From an uncultured Prevotellaceae bacterium (GTDB lineage: Bacteria; Bacteroidota; Bacteroidia; Bacteroidales; Bacteroidaceae): 64,000 nucleotides of DNA. Positions 16,684 through 26,700 of this stretch are shown one piece after another. Location of the stretch: the NCBI GenBank assembly GCA_902783625.1, contig CACZRN010000021.1:1-64000 (forward strand). The letters run 5' to 3'. Position 1 is the first letter of the stretch; each line of letters opens with the position of its first letter. The translations under genes and the position numbers were made by a program. The notes beneath the pieces were generated by a model. That model was not told where the DNA came from. It did no database searches and saw nothing but the letters and a program-made list of their open reading frames with translations.

Positions 16684-17694
16684 ATGAAAAAGCAATTTCT
16701 AATCTCTTTGTTCATTTTGGCAATGCCACTGGTTGTGTTTGCTCAGAATGACGACATGTATTTCACCCCGAAGAAGACCGACAAAGTTGCTAAAACTGTT
16801 GAAACGGATCTGACGGATTACACTGATCGTTATGTTGGAGAAGTCCGCAATGTCGATGAGTATAATCGTCGTGGACATTTCCGCAGCAATTATCAGAAGC
16901 TTGATGGCGATAGTATCGGTAACGATATTATCGAATTCGATCTCGAGAAGGGTGTGTACCCGGATAGCTCATACGTCGACGACTCCATTGTTTATGGAAA
17001 AGAATTACAATTCGATGACGATGATGAATACACCTACAGCCGTCGTATGTATCGCTTCGACGATTTCTACGATCCTTGGTTCTATGGGTGGTACGGCCGC
17101 AGCCCTTACTGGTATTCGCGCTATTATGGATGGTACGATCCTTGGTATAGTGGCTATTATGGCTGGTATGATCCTTGGTATTATGGCTATTATGGCTGGG
17201 GCTATCCTTATTATAGCGGCTATTACGGATGGGGTTATCCCTATTATCGTCCTTGGTACGGGTATTATGGAGGCTATTACGGTGGCTATTACGGCGGCTG
17301 GTACGGCGGGAGAAGCTATGCTTGGCAATCGCCCACGCATCGTTCAAACTTTGGTGGGACTCGTTCAGGTACCGCCCGTAGTTCGTGGGCAGGCACCAAT
17401 GCCGGTCACAATTCATCGTTTGGCACTTCGTCGGTACGTCGTTCATCAGGCGTGAGCTCGTCTTCACGTTCAAGTTCAAGCGCGTCTGAGCGCCCACGTA
17501 GCTCATTCTCACGCTCTTCGTCGTCAACATCTTCGTTTGGCAACACCAGCACACCAACACGCTCTTACTCGCCATCATCGAGCAGTTCAAGCTCATTTGG
17601 CGGCGGTTATAGCGGCGGAGGCGGAGGTAGCTTCGGCGGTGGCGGCGGAGGCGGACGCTCAGGTGGAGGCGGAAGCTTTGGCGGACATCGTTAA
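16684..17694 (+). CDS. Secreted aromatic/Gly- and Ser-rich low-complexity protein
   Basis: Unrecognised exported protein of 336 residues. A signal peptide (residues 1 to about 21, ending VFAQ) precedes an acidic stretch to about 120, then about 80 residues of tandem Tyr/Trp/Gly units (YYGWYDPWY, YYGWGYPYY, YYGGYYGG), then a Ser-rich linker (240-310) and a terminal poly-Gly block. The coding DNA of the Tyr/Gly region (about 17085-17310) is itself repetitive. Plausible roles are a surface or matrix structural protein; no enzyme motif is present. It has the strongest ribosome-binding site in the window, suggesting high expression. The next gene, a porin-like protein, follows after 50 nt. Confidence 0.8.
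   Translation: MKKQFLISLFILAMPLVVFAQNDDMYFTPKKTDKVAKTVETDLTDYTDRYVGEVRNVDEYNRRGHFRSNYQKLDGDSIGNDIIEFDLEKGVYPDSSYVDDSIVYGKELQFDDDDEYTYSRRMYRFDDFYDPWFYGWYGRSPYWYSRYYGWYDPWYSGYYGWYDPWYYGYYGWGYPYYSGYYGWGYPYYRPWYGYYGGYYGGYYGGWYGGRSYAWQSPTHRSNFGGTRSGTARSSWAGTNAGHNSSFGTSSVRRSSGVSSSSRSSSSASERPRSSFSRSSSSTSSFGNTSTPTRSYSPSSSSSSSFGGGYSGGGGGSFGGGGGGGRSGGGGSFGGHR
17085..17310 (+). repeat. In-gene tandem repeats encoding YYGW/YYGG units
   Basis: Repeated words such as TATTATGGCTGG and GATCCTTGGTA recur every 21-36 bp in frame. They are candidate sites for slippage or unequal recombination that would change repeat number. Confidence 0.75.
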
Positions 17695-17744
17695 CACGAA
17701 TGAGAGTAATGTATGATTTCGGAAACTAAAATAAAAAAAAGAAT

Positions 17745-19286
17745 ATGAAAACAAAGTATTTTTTAATCGCATCGCTTTTCTTCGCACTTCCTATCTTCTC
17801 GCAGGAGACTTACGAAGGTGCAGAGATAGCAACAGAGGATCTCAATGGTACTGCCCGCTATGTGGGTATGGGAGGAGCAATGGAAGCACTCGGTGCTGAT
17901 ATCTCTACCATGTCGACAAACCCCGCTGGAATAGGTATGTTCCGCAAGTCGGCAGCTGCATTGTCGGTTGGATTGGTTAATCAGATGGACGCTCACAAGT
18001 TCAATAACCAGGGAACGACCAACGTGAGTTTCGATCAGGTGGGATTCGTTGTGGCAATGAAGAGTGGTAAGAACGGCTTCATGAATGTTGGTTTCAACTA
18101 TCATAAGAGCCGCAATTTCAATCAGATATTAAATGCGGCGAATTCTCTTGGCGGCTCTTCTGCTAACAGGCTTACGGCTAGTAAGGATTTTGCTGGTGTG
18201 TTCGGACTCGTATACGATACGGGTAAAGAAATATATGGCTCTAATGATCTGACTTACACTCAGGCCGACGATCTCTACGAGAACTATCTTCTCTTGGGCG
18301 ATCAGAAGGGATATGGTGCAGAGGCTTTTGGTTACGACAAGGCTATGACCGGCTATATTGGCGAATACGACGTCAGCCTTAGCGGAAATATCAACGACCG
18401 TGTTTATCTCGGATTCAATATGGGCTTCCACGATGTGCATTATAAGAACTGGTCGACTTATCACGAGACATATCCAGGTATGGGCGACCTCTATTATGAT
18501 GACTATCGCCACATCACGGGTTCGGGTGTAGATCTCGCTCTCGGTGTGATTTTCCGTCCGATAGAGTATTCTCCATTCCGCATCGGTGTGTCGGTGAAGA
18601 CTCCTACATTCTACAATCTCACATCGTCGAACTATACCTCGCTCGAGACAAATAGTGATGGTAATCTCACCCTCGACAATGTGTACGACTATAAGTTCTA
18701 CACACCTTGGCGCTTCGGTTTGAGCCTCGGTCACACTATCGGCAATAATATTGCTCTTGGCGCATCGTATGAGTTTGCAAGCTATAAGGGTTGCGATGCT
18801 CGCATCGATGATGGTACTACATATTATTGGGATGATTGGTACGGCCCTGGGTATGTTGATCATAGCCACAGCGATCAGGCAATGAACGAGAATATCGATG
18901 AGACTCTCAAGGGTGTACATACACTTAAGCTTGGAGTAGAGTACAAGCCGATTCCAGAGGTGTCACTTCGTGCAGGTTACAACTATGTTTCGCCGGTCTA
19001 CGACGAGGGAGGTTGGAAGGCCGTTGCTGCATATTCTCCAGGTGTGAGCTACACATCAGATCCTTCATTCACTAACTGGAAGGCAACCAACCGCTTCACC
19101 CTTGGTGCTGGATACACCTTCGGAAAGTTCAATGTAGACCTTGCTTATCAGTATAGTGCTCGCAATGGTGATTTCTACGCATTCACCGATTCCGAAACCG
19201 ATCTCATTGGTGTGAACAGAGCTCCTAAGACAGAGGTTAACTTCAAGCGCAACCAGTTTATCATGACACTCGGCTATCGCTTCTAA
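17745..19286 (+). CDS. OmpP1/FadL-like outer-membrane beta-barrel protein
   Basis: Predicted outer-membrane porin of 513 residues for hydrophobic ligands. The signal peptide ends near FSQE (residue 20). The N-terminal block GTARYVGMGGAMEALGAD, with STNPAGIGMFR after it, matches the plug region of Bacteroidetes FadL/TodX-type proteins. Alternating amphipathic strands follow, and the last residues (FIMTLGYRF) are a beta-barrel signal ending in Phe. The ligand is unknown. It probably shares a transcript with the aromatic-repeat gene 50 nt upstream. A hairpin terminator follows. Confidence 0.87.
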   Translation: MKTKYFLIASLFFALPIFSQETYEGAEIATEDLNGTARYVGMGGAMEALGADISTMSTNPAGIGMFRKSAAALSVGLVNQMDAHKFNNQGTTNVSFDQVGFVVAMKSGKNGFMNVGFNYHKSRNFNQILNAANSLGGSSANRLTASKDFAGVFGLVYDTGKEIYGSNDLTYTQADDLYENYLLLGDQKGYGAEAFGYDKAMTGYIGEYDVSLSGNINDRVYLGFNMGFHDVHYKNWSTYHETYPGMGDLYYDDYRHITGSGVDLALGVIFRPIEYSPFRIGVSVKTPTFYNLTSSNYTSLETNSDGNLTLDNVYDYKFYTPWRFGLSLGHTIGNNIALGASYEFASYKGCDARIDDGTTYYWDDWYGPGYVDHSHSDQAMNENIDETLKGVHTLKLGVEYKPIPEVSLRAGYNYVSPVYDEGGWKAVAAYSPGVSYTSDPSFTNWKATNRFTLGAGYTFGKFNVDLAYQYSARNGDFYAFTDSETDLIGVNRAPKTEVNFKRNQFIMTLGYRF

Positions 19287-19316
19287 TTCCCTCTCGGATA
19301 TCTTTTTACGACATAC

Positions 19317-19350
19317 AAGCCCGGCTCCAAATTTGGGGTCGGGCTTTTGC
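19317..19350 (+). terminator. Terminator of the porin-like gene
   Basis: AAGCCCGGCTCC and GGGGTCGGGCTT form an imperfect stem around AAATTT, followed by TTGCG. The dispersed array B starts 6 nt later. Confidence 0.7.
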
Positions 19351-19355
19351 GTTTA

Positions 19356-19472
19356 TTAAAGAGCCTCTTTAATGCGATTAAATGGGCTCTTTATCTCGAT
19401 TAAACGGGCTCTTTATTTCGATTAAACGGGCTCTTAATCGCGATTAAATGGGCTCTTTGTTGAAGGTGATAA
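19356..19472 (+). repeat. Dispersed 22-bp repeat array, copy B
   Basis: The most regular copy: five units with an exact 22-bp period starting at 19356, 19378, 19400, 19422 and 19444. The first core is TTAAAGAGCCTCTTT; the others are TTAAAYGGGCTCTT. The tail is GGCTCTTTGTTGAAGG then TGATAA. It lies between a terminator and the promoter of the GHL10 gene. Confidence 0.92.
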
Positions 19473-19527
19473 AAACAACTAATCACAAAAAAACATTCAG
19501 GAATGAATTTATGTCAGTAAAAATGTG

Positions 19528-19535
19528 TAACTTTG
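19528..19535 (+). promoter_or_regulatory. -7 box upstream of the GHL10 gene
   Basis: TAACTTTG lies 50 nt before the ATG at 19585, with a weak TTTA near the -33 position. Confidence 0.5.
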
Positions 19536-19584
19536 TTGGCACAGAAGGCGTGTAAGAATATTTTTCTCACCTTATTATATTATA

Positions 19585-21087
19585 ATGAAAAGCAGATTAA
19601 GAATAAGTTTGTGCGTTATAGCACTTTCTCTATTAGTTTCTATGCCATGTGTTTCATCGAAGAAACGCGAATTTCGTGGCGCATGGATTCAGTGTGTAAA
19701 CGGTCAGTTTCAAGGTATGGGCACCGAGCGCATGCAAGCAGTGCTGACTAGCCAACTCGATGAATTGCAGCTCGACGGAGTGAACGCTATCATCTTCCAG
19801 GTGCGTCCCGAGTGCGATGCTCTTTATGAGAGTACTCTGGAGCCTTGGAGCCGTTTCCTTACAGGTAGGCAGGGGTTGGCACCGACACCATATTGGGACC
19901 CGTTGGCTTGGATGGTGGAACAATGCCATAAGCGCGGAATGGAGTTGCACGCCTGGATAAATCCATATCGGGCAAAGACAAAGACTACGAAAGAATTGGC
20001 TACTTCGCACGTGGCTATTCAACATCCCGACTGGGTGTTTCCATATGACGGACAAATGATTCTCAACCCCGGTATCGCCGCTTGTCGTGAATATATATGT
20101 CAGGTGGCTGCTGATATAGTGAAGAGATACGATATAGATGGTTTCCACATCGATGATTATTTCTACCCATATCCCGTTGCCGGACTTCCTATTCCCGACG
20201 ACGCTCAATATGCGGTTTCGTCGAATGGTATAAAGAATCGCGGCGACTGGCGCAGAGATAATGTCAATGTTTTCATAAAACAACTTGGCGAGACTATCCA
20301 TAAGGTAAAGCCTTGGGTTAAGTTTGGAGTTTCGCCTTTTGGTATTTACCGCAACAAGCGTAATGACCCTGTAAATGGTAGTGAGACTGGTGGCTTGCAG
20401 AACTACGACGATCTTTATGCAGATGTGCTTCTGTGGGTGAATAATGGTTGGATTGATTATTGTGTGCCTCAGATTTATTGGCAGATAGGTCATTCGACAG
20501 CCGACTATAAGACTCTCATCCATTGGTGGAATCGCTTTGCGTCTAAGCGTCCGTTGTATATTGGCGAGGATGTTGAGCGCACGGTGAATTTCGCAGATGT
20601 GGACAATCCGTCAATCAATCAAATGCCCGCAAAATATCGTTTGCACGATGAGATGGATAATGTAAACGGAACGGTCCTTTGGTATGCAAAGGCTGTTGTT
20701 GATAATGTAGGTAATTATGGCGGAGCATTGCGTAGTTCGTATTGGAAAGCTCCCGCTTTGCAACCTCTCATGCCGTTTATTGACGGCAAAGCCCCTCGCC
20801 AGCCGAAGAAAGTGAAGCCGGTTTGGACAAGTGATGGCTATATTCTTTTCTGGCAGAAGCCAAAAGGGAATTCGTGGGACGACGAGGTGGTGAAATATGT
20901 TATTTATCGTTTTGGCAAAGGTGAGAAGGTTAACATCAATGATGCTTCTAAGATAATTGCAATAACCGGCGACACCTTCTACCGTTTGCCTTACGATAAT
21001 GGAAAGAGCCGTTATACTTATGTGGTTACATCTCTCGACCGTATGAGCAACGAGAGTAAGGCTGTAAAGAAAAAGGTCAAGCTTTAA
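19585..21087 (+). CDS. Family 10-like glycosyl hydrolase (GHL10/DUF187), secreted
   Basis: Exported protein of 500 residues with a signal peptide ending near PCVSSK. The GHL10 TIM barrel runs from EFRGAWIQCVNGQF near residue 28 through NAIIFQVRPECDALY near 64, ELHAWINPYRAK near 117, the DIDGFHIDDYFYPYP block near 183 and VKFGVSPFGIYRN near 242. It ends with a beta-rich FnIII-like segment (410-500). The family is thought to cleave glycan or peptidoglycan-related polymers, but the substrate here is unknown. The ATG at 19585 is preferred to an upstream frame. A strong hairpin follows. Confidence 0.9.
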   Translation: MKSRLRISLCVIALSLLVSMPCVSSKKREFRGAWIQCVNGQFQGMGTERMQAVLTSQLDELQLDGVNAIIFQVRPECDALYESTLEPWSRFLTGRQGLAPTPYWDPLAWMVEQCHKRGMELHAWINPYRAKTKTTKELATSHVAIQHPDWVFPYDGQMILNPGIAACREYICQVAADIVKRYDIDGFHIDDYFYPYPVAGLPIPDDAQYAVSSNGIKNRGDWRRDNVNVFIKQLGETIHKVKPWVKFGVSPFGIYRNKRNDPVNGSETGGLQNYDDLYADVLLWVNNGWIDYCVPQIYWQIGHSTADYKTLIHWWNRFASKRPLYIGEDVERTVNFADVDNPSINQMPAKYRLHDEMDNVNGTVLWYAKAVVDNVGNYGGALRSSYWKAPALQPLMPFIDGKAPRQPKKVKPVWTSDGYILFWQKPKGNSWDDEVVKYVIYRFGKGEKVNINDASKIIAITGDTFYRLPYDNGKSRYTYVVTSLDRMSNESKAVKKKVKL

Positions 21088-21117
21088 TTGGAAGAATGTT
21101 TGGTGAATAGAAACAGA

Positions 21118-21153
21118 AAAAGGTCCTTACACAGATTAATGTGAGGACCTTTA
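21118..21153. terminator. Terminator between the GHL10 gene and the convergent gene
   Basis: AAAGGTCCT-ACAC and GTG-AGGACCTTT pair around AGATTAAT, flanked by A and T runs on both sides, so it can serve both the plus-strand GHL10 gene and the minus-strand 21176 gene. Confidence 0.8.
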
Positions 21154-21175
21154 TTATGATTATTAAAGGGATTGA

Positions 21176-21616
21176 TTATTCCTTCATGAGGTTGTCGATA
21201 AACGAATTGAGGTCTTCTTCAAGATCTTGCATCAAGTCGCCTTCGATAATAACAATATCGTCGTCAGCGATATACAATTCAGAAACGTGCTCACCCTCGT
21301 CATCCTCAAGGACAAAGCTGTATGGTTTTAATATTCCCAGATTGTCGAGCATGTCGCGATGCTGTTTCATTGTGCCTTGCAAGAGACTTGTTATCTCATC
21401 GTAGAAGTTCTCCTCTTTGTTATCAATCCATTGCTCAATTACGCACCGAGTTATTTCTTTCTCGTCGTCGTCAACGACAATAACCTCGCCCGATTCTTGC
21501 GCCACACGCAAGTGAATGTCGGTGAGGATAGAAGTATCTTCGTCTTGAGGAAACTTCTCTGAAATCTTTCTGAGCAAGCGCTCAATCTGCTGAATAGTCA
21601 ATTCCTCTGCTTTCAT
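21176..21616 (-). CDS. Hypothetical acidic 146-residue protein
   Basis: Not recognised. Soluble, highly acidic (runs such as VVDDDEKE, VLEDDEGEH and IADDDIVIIEGD), with a helical N-terminus and a C-terminal helix. No signal peptide, membrane segment or catalytic motif. It stands alone between convergent GHL10 and divergent galE, so context gives no function. The composition is that of a real cytosolic protein. Confidence 0.75.
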   Translation of the reverse strand: MKAEELTIQQIERLLRKISEKFPQDEDTSILTDIHLRVAQESGEVIVVDDDEKEITRCVIEQWIDNKEENFYDEITSLLQGTMKQHRDMLDNLGILKPYSFVLEDDEGEHVSELYIADDDIVIIEGDLMQDLEEDLNSFIDNLMKE

Positions 21617-21840
21617 ATCAACATAGCATTTTAATTAAATGCAAAGATAATGCAATTTAAGTGCAGTACAAAGATTTTTTCATATATTTTCTTCGATTTT
21701 GCAATCTTTCAATGTTTTTTATTTGCATGTCAGAAAAAAAAGTGTGAACTTTGTATCGGGTAAATTATTGTAATATGTAAAAGCTTGCCTTTATTGACAT
21801 TGATAGTGGAACAGTCTGAATATATATATAATTTGATAAA

Positions 21841-22878
21841 ATGAAACAAACGATTTTAGTTACAGGTGGAACAGGCTTTATCGGTTCGCATACTACGGTT
21901 GAACTTCAACAAGCTGGTTACAAGGTAGTTATTGTTGATAATCTCTCGAACTCAAAGATTGATGTTCTTGACGGAATTGAAAAGATAACGGGTATCAGAC
22001 CAGCCTTTGAGAAGGTTGATCTTCGTGACCTCGGTGCTACGGAAGAAGTGTTTCGCAAGTACCCTGATATCGAGGGTATAATTCATTTCGCAGCATCTAA
22101 GGCAGTTGGAGAGAGCGTCGAACAGCCTCTGGTGTATTATCGCAACAACATCACTTCGCTGATTAATCTCCTCGAGTTGATGCCGAAATATAATGTAAAA
22201 GGCATTATCTTCTCTTCGTCATGCACTGTTTACGGTCAACCTTCGAAGGAGAACCTCCCTGTCACTGAGAGTGCTCCGATACAAAAAGCATTGTCGCCTT
22301 ATGGAAATACAAAACAGATAAACGAGGAAATTATACAAGATTTCATCCACTCGGGAGCTCCGATAAAGAGTATTATCCTTCGCTATTTCAATCCCATCGG
22401 TGCACATCCATCAGCATACATTGGTGAATTGCCTAACGGAGTGCCAATGAATCTTATTCCTTTTGTTACTCAAACGGCGATAGGTGTGCGCAAGCAGTTG
22501 AAGATATTTGGCAACGATTATAATACTCCCGATGGCACTTGTATTCGCGACTATATATATGTCGTTGACTTAGCCAAAGCTCATGTTGCCGCAATGGCAC
22601 GCGTGTTGGAAGCTGACGGCGATGCTGTCGAGGTGTTTAACATCGGAACAGGTCGCGGACTTTCAACTCTTGAGGTGGTTGAAGGCTTTGAGAGAGCTAC
22701 AGGTGTGAAGGTTAATTGGGAGTATGCTCCACGTCGCGAAGGCGATATCGAAAAGGTATGGGGCAATGTCGATAAAGCTAATAAGGTGTTAGGTTGGAAA
22801 GCAGATACTCCTATTGATGATGTTTTGGCATCAGCTTGGAAATGGCAAAAGAAATTGCGTGAAGATGGTATAATGTAA
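21841..22878 (+). CDS. galE: UDP-glucose 4-epimerase
   Basis: Interconverts UDP-glucose and UDP-galactose (possibly the N-acetyl forms) for galactose use and surface glycans. The product is a 345-residue extended SDR. Visible are the NAD motif TGGTGFIGSHT near residue 7, VDNLSNS near 32, HFAASKAVGES near 82, the SSSCTVYG serine near 125, catalytic YxxxK as YGNTK near 155, and FNIGTGRGLS near 266. The full length and motifs are intact. It is isolated from other sugar genes. Confidence 0.96.
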   Translation: MKQTILVTGGTGFIGSHTTVELQQAGYKVVIVDNLSNSKIDVLDGIEKITGIRPAFEKVDLRDLGATEEVFRKYPDIEGIIHFAASKAVGESVEQPLVYYRNNITSLINLLELMPKYNVKGIIFSSSCTVYGQPSKENLPVTESAPIQKALSPYGNTKQINEEIIQDFIHSGAPIKSIILRYFNPIGAHPSAYIGELPNGVPMNLIPFVTQTAIGVRKQLKIFGNDYNTPDGTCIRDYIYVVDLAKAHVAAMARVLEADGDAVEVFNIGTGRGLSTLEVVEGFERATGVKVNWEYAPRREGDIEKVWGNVDKANKVLGWKADTPIDDVLASAWKWQKKLREDGIM

Positions 22879-22973
22879 ATACGGATAGTTGAAAGGTGGG
22901 GTATAGGCTTTTTGATAAATCATATATTTCGTTTTTCACAAATCTTCCACATCCGTCTTTTAAGAAATAAATA

Positions 22974-23005
22974 AAAAAGGAAGAAGCGTTTGCCTCTTCC
23001 TTTTT
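22974..23005. terminator. Bidirectional terminator, galE and the lipoprotein gene
   Basis: AAAAAGGAAGA (22974-22984) pairs with TCTTCCTTTTT (22995-23005). The A and T runs suit both convergent genes. Confidence 0.85.
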
Positions 23006-23024
23006 CGTTTTTATAGAGATTATT

Positions 23025-23633
23025 TTAGAGACCAAGCTTCTTCTTTGCATCGCTGACACCCTTGTCGATAGCCTCGTTAGCCTTTTCCTTAGCAGCGTCA
23101 ACAGCAGCATCCTTCGCAGCTTCTGCGGCTTCCTTTGCTGCCTCAGGAGCAGCTTCTACAGCCTCCTTAACAGCTTCAGCGCTCTCTTTAGCAGCTTCAA
23201 CAGCTTCATTGCCAGCCTCTACTGCATCTGTAGCAGCACCTACGCCAGCAGCCTTAGCTGCATCAACAAACTGACTGACGGTGTTGTCAACGTCAAGATT
23301 TGCAATGCCATCTACCAATGTGTTGATAGCGTCGTTGCTTACGAGAGCCTTAATCTTTTCAGCATTTGCTACGACAAGTTCCTTAATCTTCTCAAGATAG
23401 GTTTTTGCTGTCTCTGCATCAACAGATGCTGCAATCTCCTTAGCCTTGTCCTGAACAGCCTCGAGAGCAGCTGACAATGCAGAAGCATCACCGCCATCAA
23501 TGAGTGCTTGAAGATCGTTAACTGCAGCTTCAATGCTTGCACCAGCTTCTTCTGTTGCTTTCTCACTCTTGTTGTTGCAACTTACGAATACCAAAGCGGC
23601 AACAGCCATAATCATTACTAAAAATTTTTTCAT
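23025..23633 (-). CDS. Alanine-rich coiled-coil lipoprotein
   Basis: Lipoprotein of 202 residues: a signal sequence with the lipobox VSCN near residue 19, then a helical body with almost no aromatic residues. The C-terminal 80 residues are imperfect Ala/Glu/Lys 11-mers (EAAKESAEAVKEAVEAAPEA and similar), like LEA-type or apolipoprotein-like helices. No enzyme family is recognised. It may bind membrane, act as a periplasmic spacer or protect against stress; this is inference. It lies downstream of the TamB-like gene only in map order, since tamB ends 90 nt upstream on the same strand and a leader lies between. Confidence 0.8.
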   Translation of the reverse strand: MKKFLVMIMAVAALVFVSCNNKSEKATEEAGASIEAAVNDLQALIDGGDASALSAALEAVQDKAKEIAASVDAETAKTYLEKIKELVVANAEKIKALVSNDAINTLVDGIANLDVDNTVSQFVDAAKAAGVGAATDAVEAGNEAVEAAKESAEAVKEAVEAAPEAAKEAAEAAKDAAVDAAKEKANEAIDKGVSDAKKKLGL

Positions 23634-23722
23634 AACCTTTGTGTTTTAAATTAATAATAAAAGTTGATAATAGATTTATTCTTCCTTTGGGTGCAAAGAT
23701 AACTTATTTATAAAACAATGCT

Positions 23723-26700
23723 TCATTTGTTTGCATTATTTAACTTTTTTCTTTTCTTCTCTTCTTTCTTATTTTTCTTTGTTTGATTTTGTTCCTCAGC
23801 TGCAGCGGCAGCAGTTTTGCTTCTTTTTTGGAATATGTCACGTAGATTTCCAAAGTCGTGTTTAAGTATCAAGCCTAGTCCCTGAGTGGTAAGACTTGAT
23901 GGTGTAAAATACCTGTCACTTGTTTGGTTGTATACTCTCACAGCAAGGTTGCCATTCGGACGCAGAAGATACTTTATGTCGAAGTCGCCAATAAACGACG
24001 AAGTAGCATTAGGATTGTCTCTGTATCCAAATTGTCCATTAATAATCAGTCGGTTATTTAATAGTTTTCCACTCAGCAGTCCTTCATATTCAGCATTGTT
24101 GAAACCTTCATCGCCTGTTGATATGTTAGCGCCAATGTTCCAATTACTGTTTCCCGTGACATTTCTAAGCATTTCGGTGAGCTGTTGACTTAGCGTGCCG
24201 CTTAATATGCTTTGCATCGCAAGGCTTGCCTGTGTCTGAGGGCTGTTCTCCGAATATGTATGTCTTGTGTTCTGTTGATTATAGAATCTACCTACGGCAA
24301 GCAGATACAATACTTGCTGATTTGTTTCTTCTTGACTGCTCAATATACTATTAACCATCTGCTTGGCATCGCTTCCGACGGTAGGAAGATCCAGCGAGAA
24401 ATCAACATGTGGGGCAAGGGGAGTGCCGGTAATATTCATATAACAGTCGGCTCTGATGTTTTGCGAGGTAAATGATCGTCCAATATTCAAATCGGCGAGG
24501 CTTACACCGTTAACTGTGTATAGGGCACGAAGATCGAGTGGGGCGTTATAAGGATTACCACCAAAGGCAATAGTTCCATTCGGTTGGAAAACGAACTCTT
24601 TATGAATTACGTTTTGTATTGTAAGTCGATAAATACCGTCTTCCACATTATAGTTTCCAAAAATGTCAAACGCACCTTTATTATAATATGTGGCGCGCAA
24701 TGTCCCAGAGCCATTCAACTCGATATAATCGCCCGTTTGTTGATCCATAATAAGGTGCAAGGTCATGTTATTGTTAACATGTCCAACAATATTCAATCTT
24801 AAATCAGATATAGATTCATCCTCTTTTTTGTTTTTATCATCATTTTCTTCGATTTCATCGGCATTTTTGTCTTTCCAATTAATGAACGACTGAGATGCGA
24901 TTTGCTCGGGTGATGCGACATTATAATATAGAATTGATCCCTGTTCCGGACGTGCCTCTATGTCGATGACAGTCTCCCCACTTCTTCCTCTAATCGTGCA
25001 ATCTCCAGTAGCAAACACTTTTCCGTAGAATGATGTCTCGTCATCTGGTTTTGTGTTCATTGCCAACGCATTATCGACGTGGATGGGGATATTATAAGTA
25101 ATATCTTTCAGTGCTTTATGGAATACGCCTCCTCCGACAGTGCCCTTTCCGCCGAATTCATCGGTAACTGGACAATTCATGAAAGCAATTGTATCTGGTC
25201 GCAAGACAATTGTGTCGCCAGGAATATTGTAATGTGTGCCGAGATTCTTTAGTCCCAGTGAACCATTAGCATATACCATTCCTTCGAGATTTACAGTCTT
25301 CAAGTCACCAAATACTCTTACTTGCCCAATTCCATACATGTTGATGTCGTTCATAAAGCTTCCGCAAAAACCTTCAATAAACTCCAAACGTGTATTCTGG
25401 GCATCAACATCCAAATCGATATAATTGTCTTCTAGCGAGATATATCCTCCCACAACAGTACTTCCGTCTTCATCGAGTGCGGTAGCATCGATGTCTATCT
25501 GCTTGTCATCATTGCTCAGTGTGGCTTTTGCGTACAATGTTCCAAGTCTTCCTTCTTCCATGCGGAAATTCTTCACAATCAGGTTTGCTGAAGCATTCGG
25601 ATTGTTAAACGCAGAAACGATTTGTATTTTTCCAATTGCATCACCATCAAATCTGACGGAATGGAAGTCGATGAGATCGAGCACATCGCTAACGTCAACA
25701 CCATTCATGTCAATCATCAAAGTATCACTCTCGTTTTTCGTGGCATTTCCGTATACGGTAAAGTGCTGTTTTCCTCTTTCGACAGATAAGTGATCTACAA
25801 TCAAATTGTTCTGACTATAGATAATGTCAGACGGCTGTATCTCCCATATATTGTTGTTAAACTCCACTGATGATGGATGTATGATTATATGAGCAGCGGC
25901 ATTATTCTCGTCATCAACAAAGAATTGAGTATCAGCATTTAATCTACCTTTAATTCCATTTTTCCTTGATGCGTCATATAACATCGACAATCCCAATTTA
26001 TTGTCGGCAGCATTAGCTGTTAAGGCTATGTCGAGTGGCTTGCCATTATCGTCGGTTTGGATAAACTTCACATCAGCTAATAGGCTATCAGCGGGAGTGG
26101 TCAGATTGATTCTTGCATTATTAAACAGATTGTCGCCAATCACTAATTCAGGACAATTCAGATTAAGTTCAGTCTTATGATTATAATCATCGATGAAACC
26201 GAAGATTTCTAAATTATCATCTATGGCGATAGGTAGTTCAAGAATTCTGCATGCAAGTTCCATGTTGCGCAGATTCCCATCGAATGAAAATCTGTTCTTT
26301 GTGCTTGAGTTGGCTTTTATTCCTGGTATTGACGGCAATTTGTCTGCAATAACATTGATGAAACTCTGCCCAAGAGTTTTAATGTCGAATAATCCGTTGA
26401 TTTTAGCCTTTCCAAAATCACCGTCTAATGAAATCTCTCTTTCTTTGTCGTTATTCTCTGCGCTCAATGATAGATTGTGTATATAGTCGGTATGTATCCC
26501 GTCGCTTATGACAATATTCTTTGCAACGGCATTTCCCTCGATTTCATCGATGTCGTTACCATGAAAAACCGTTTCAAGTTCAAAGTCAAGAGTGCGTGTG
26601 GGGTGTTTTTTGTCAAGTCCGAGATTATGTGGCGAGAATCCCTTAGCTACTATATTTATATTATTATCTTGTTTCTTGTTGTTTATGAAATATGTGCCAT

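Noticed and set aside
16832..17596. Long ORFs overlapping the aromatic repeat gene in other frames
   Set aside because: They arise from the repetitive DNA; only the 16684 frame has a signal peptide and a ribosome-binding site.
18129..18920. 263-residue minus-strand ORF inside the porin gene
   Set aside because: Ile/Val/Glu-rich antisense frame created by codon bias of the beta-barrel gene.
19654..20523. 289-residue minus-strand ORF inside the GHL10 gene
   Set aside because: Antisense shadow; the plus-strand protein shows clear conserved blocks over the same DNA.
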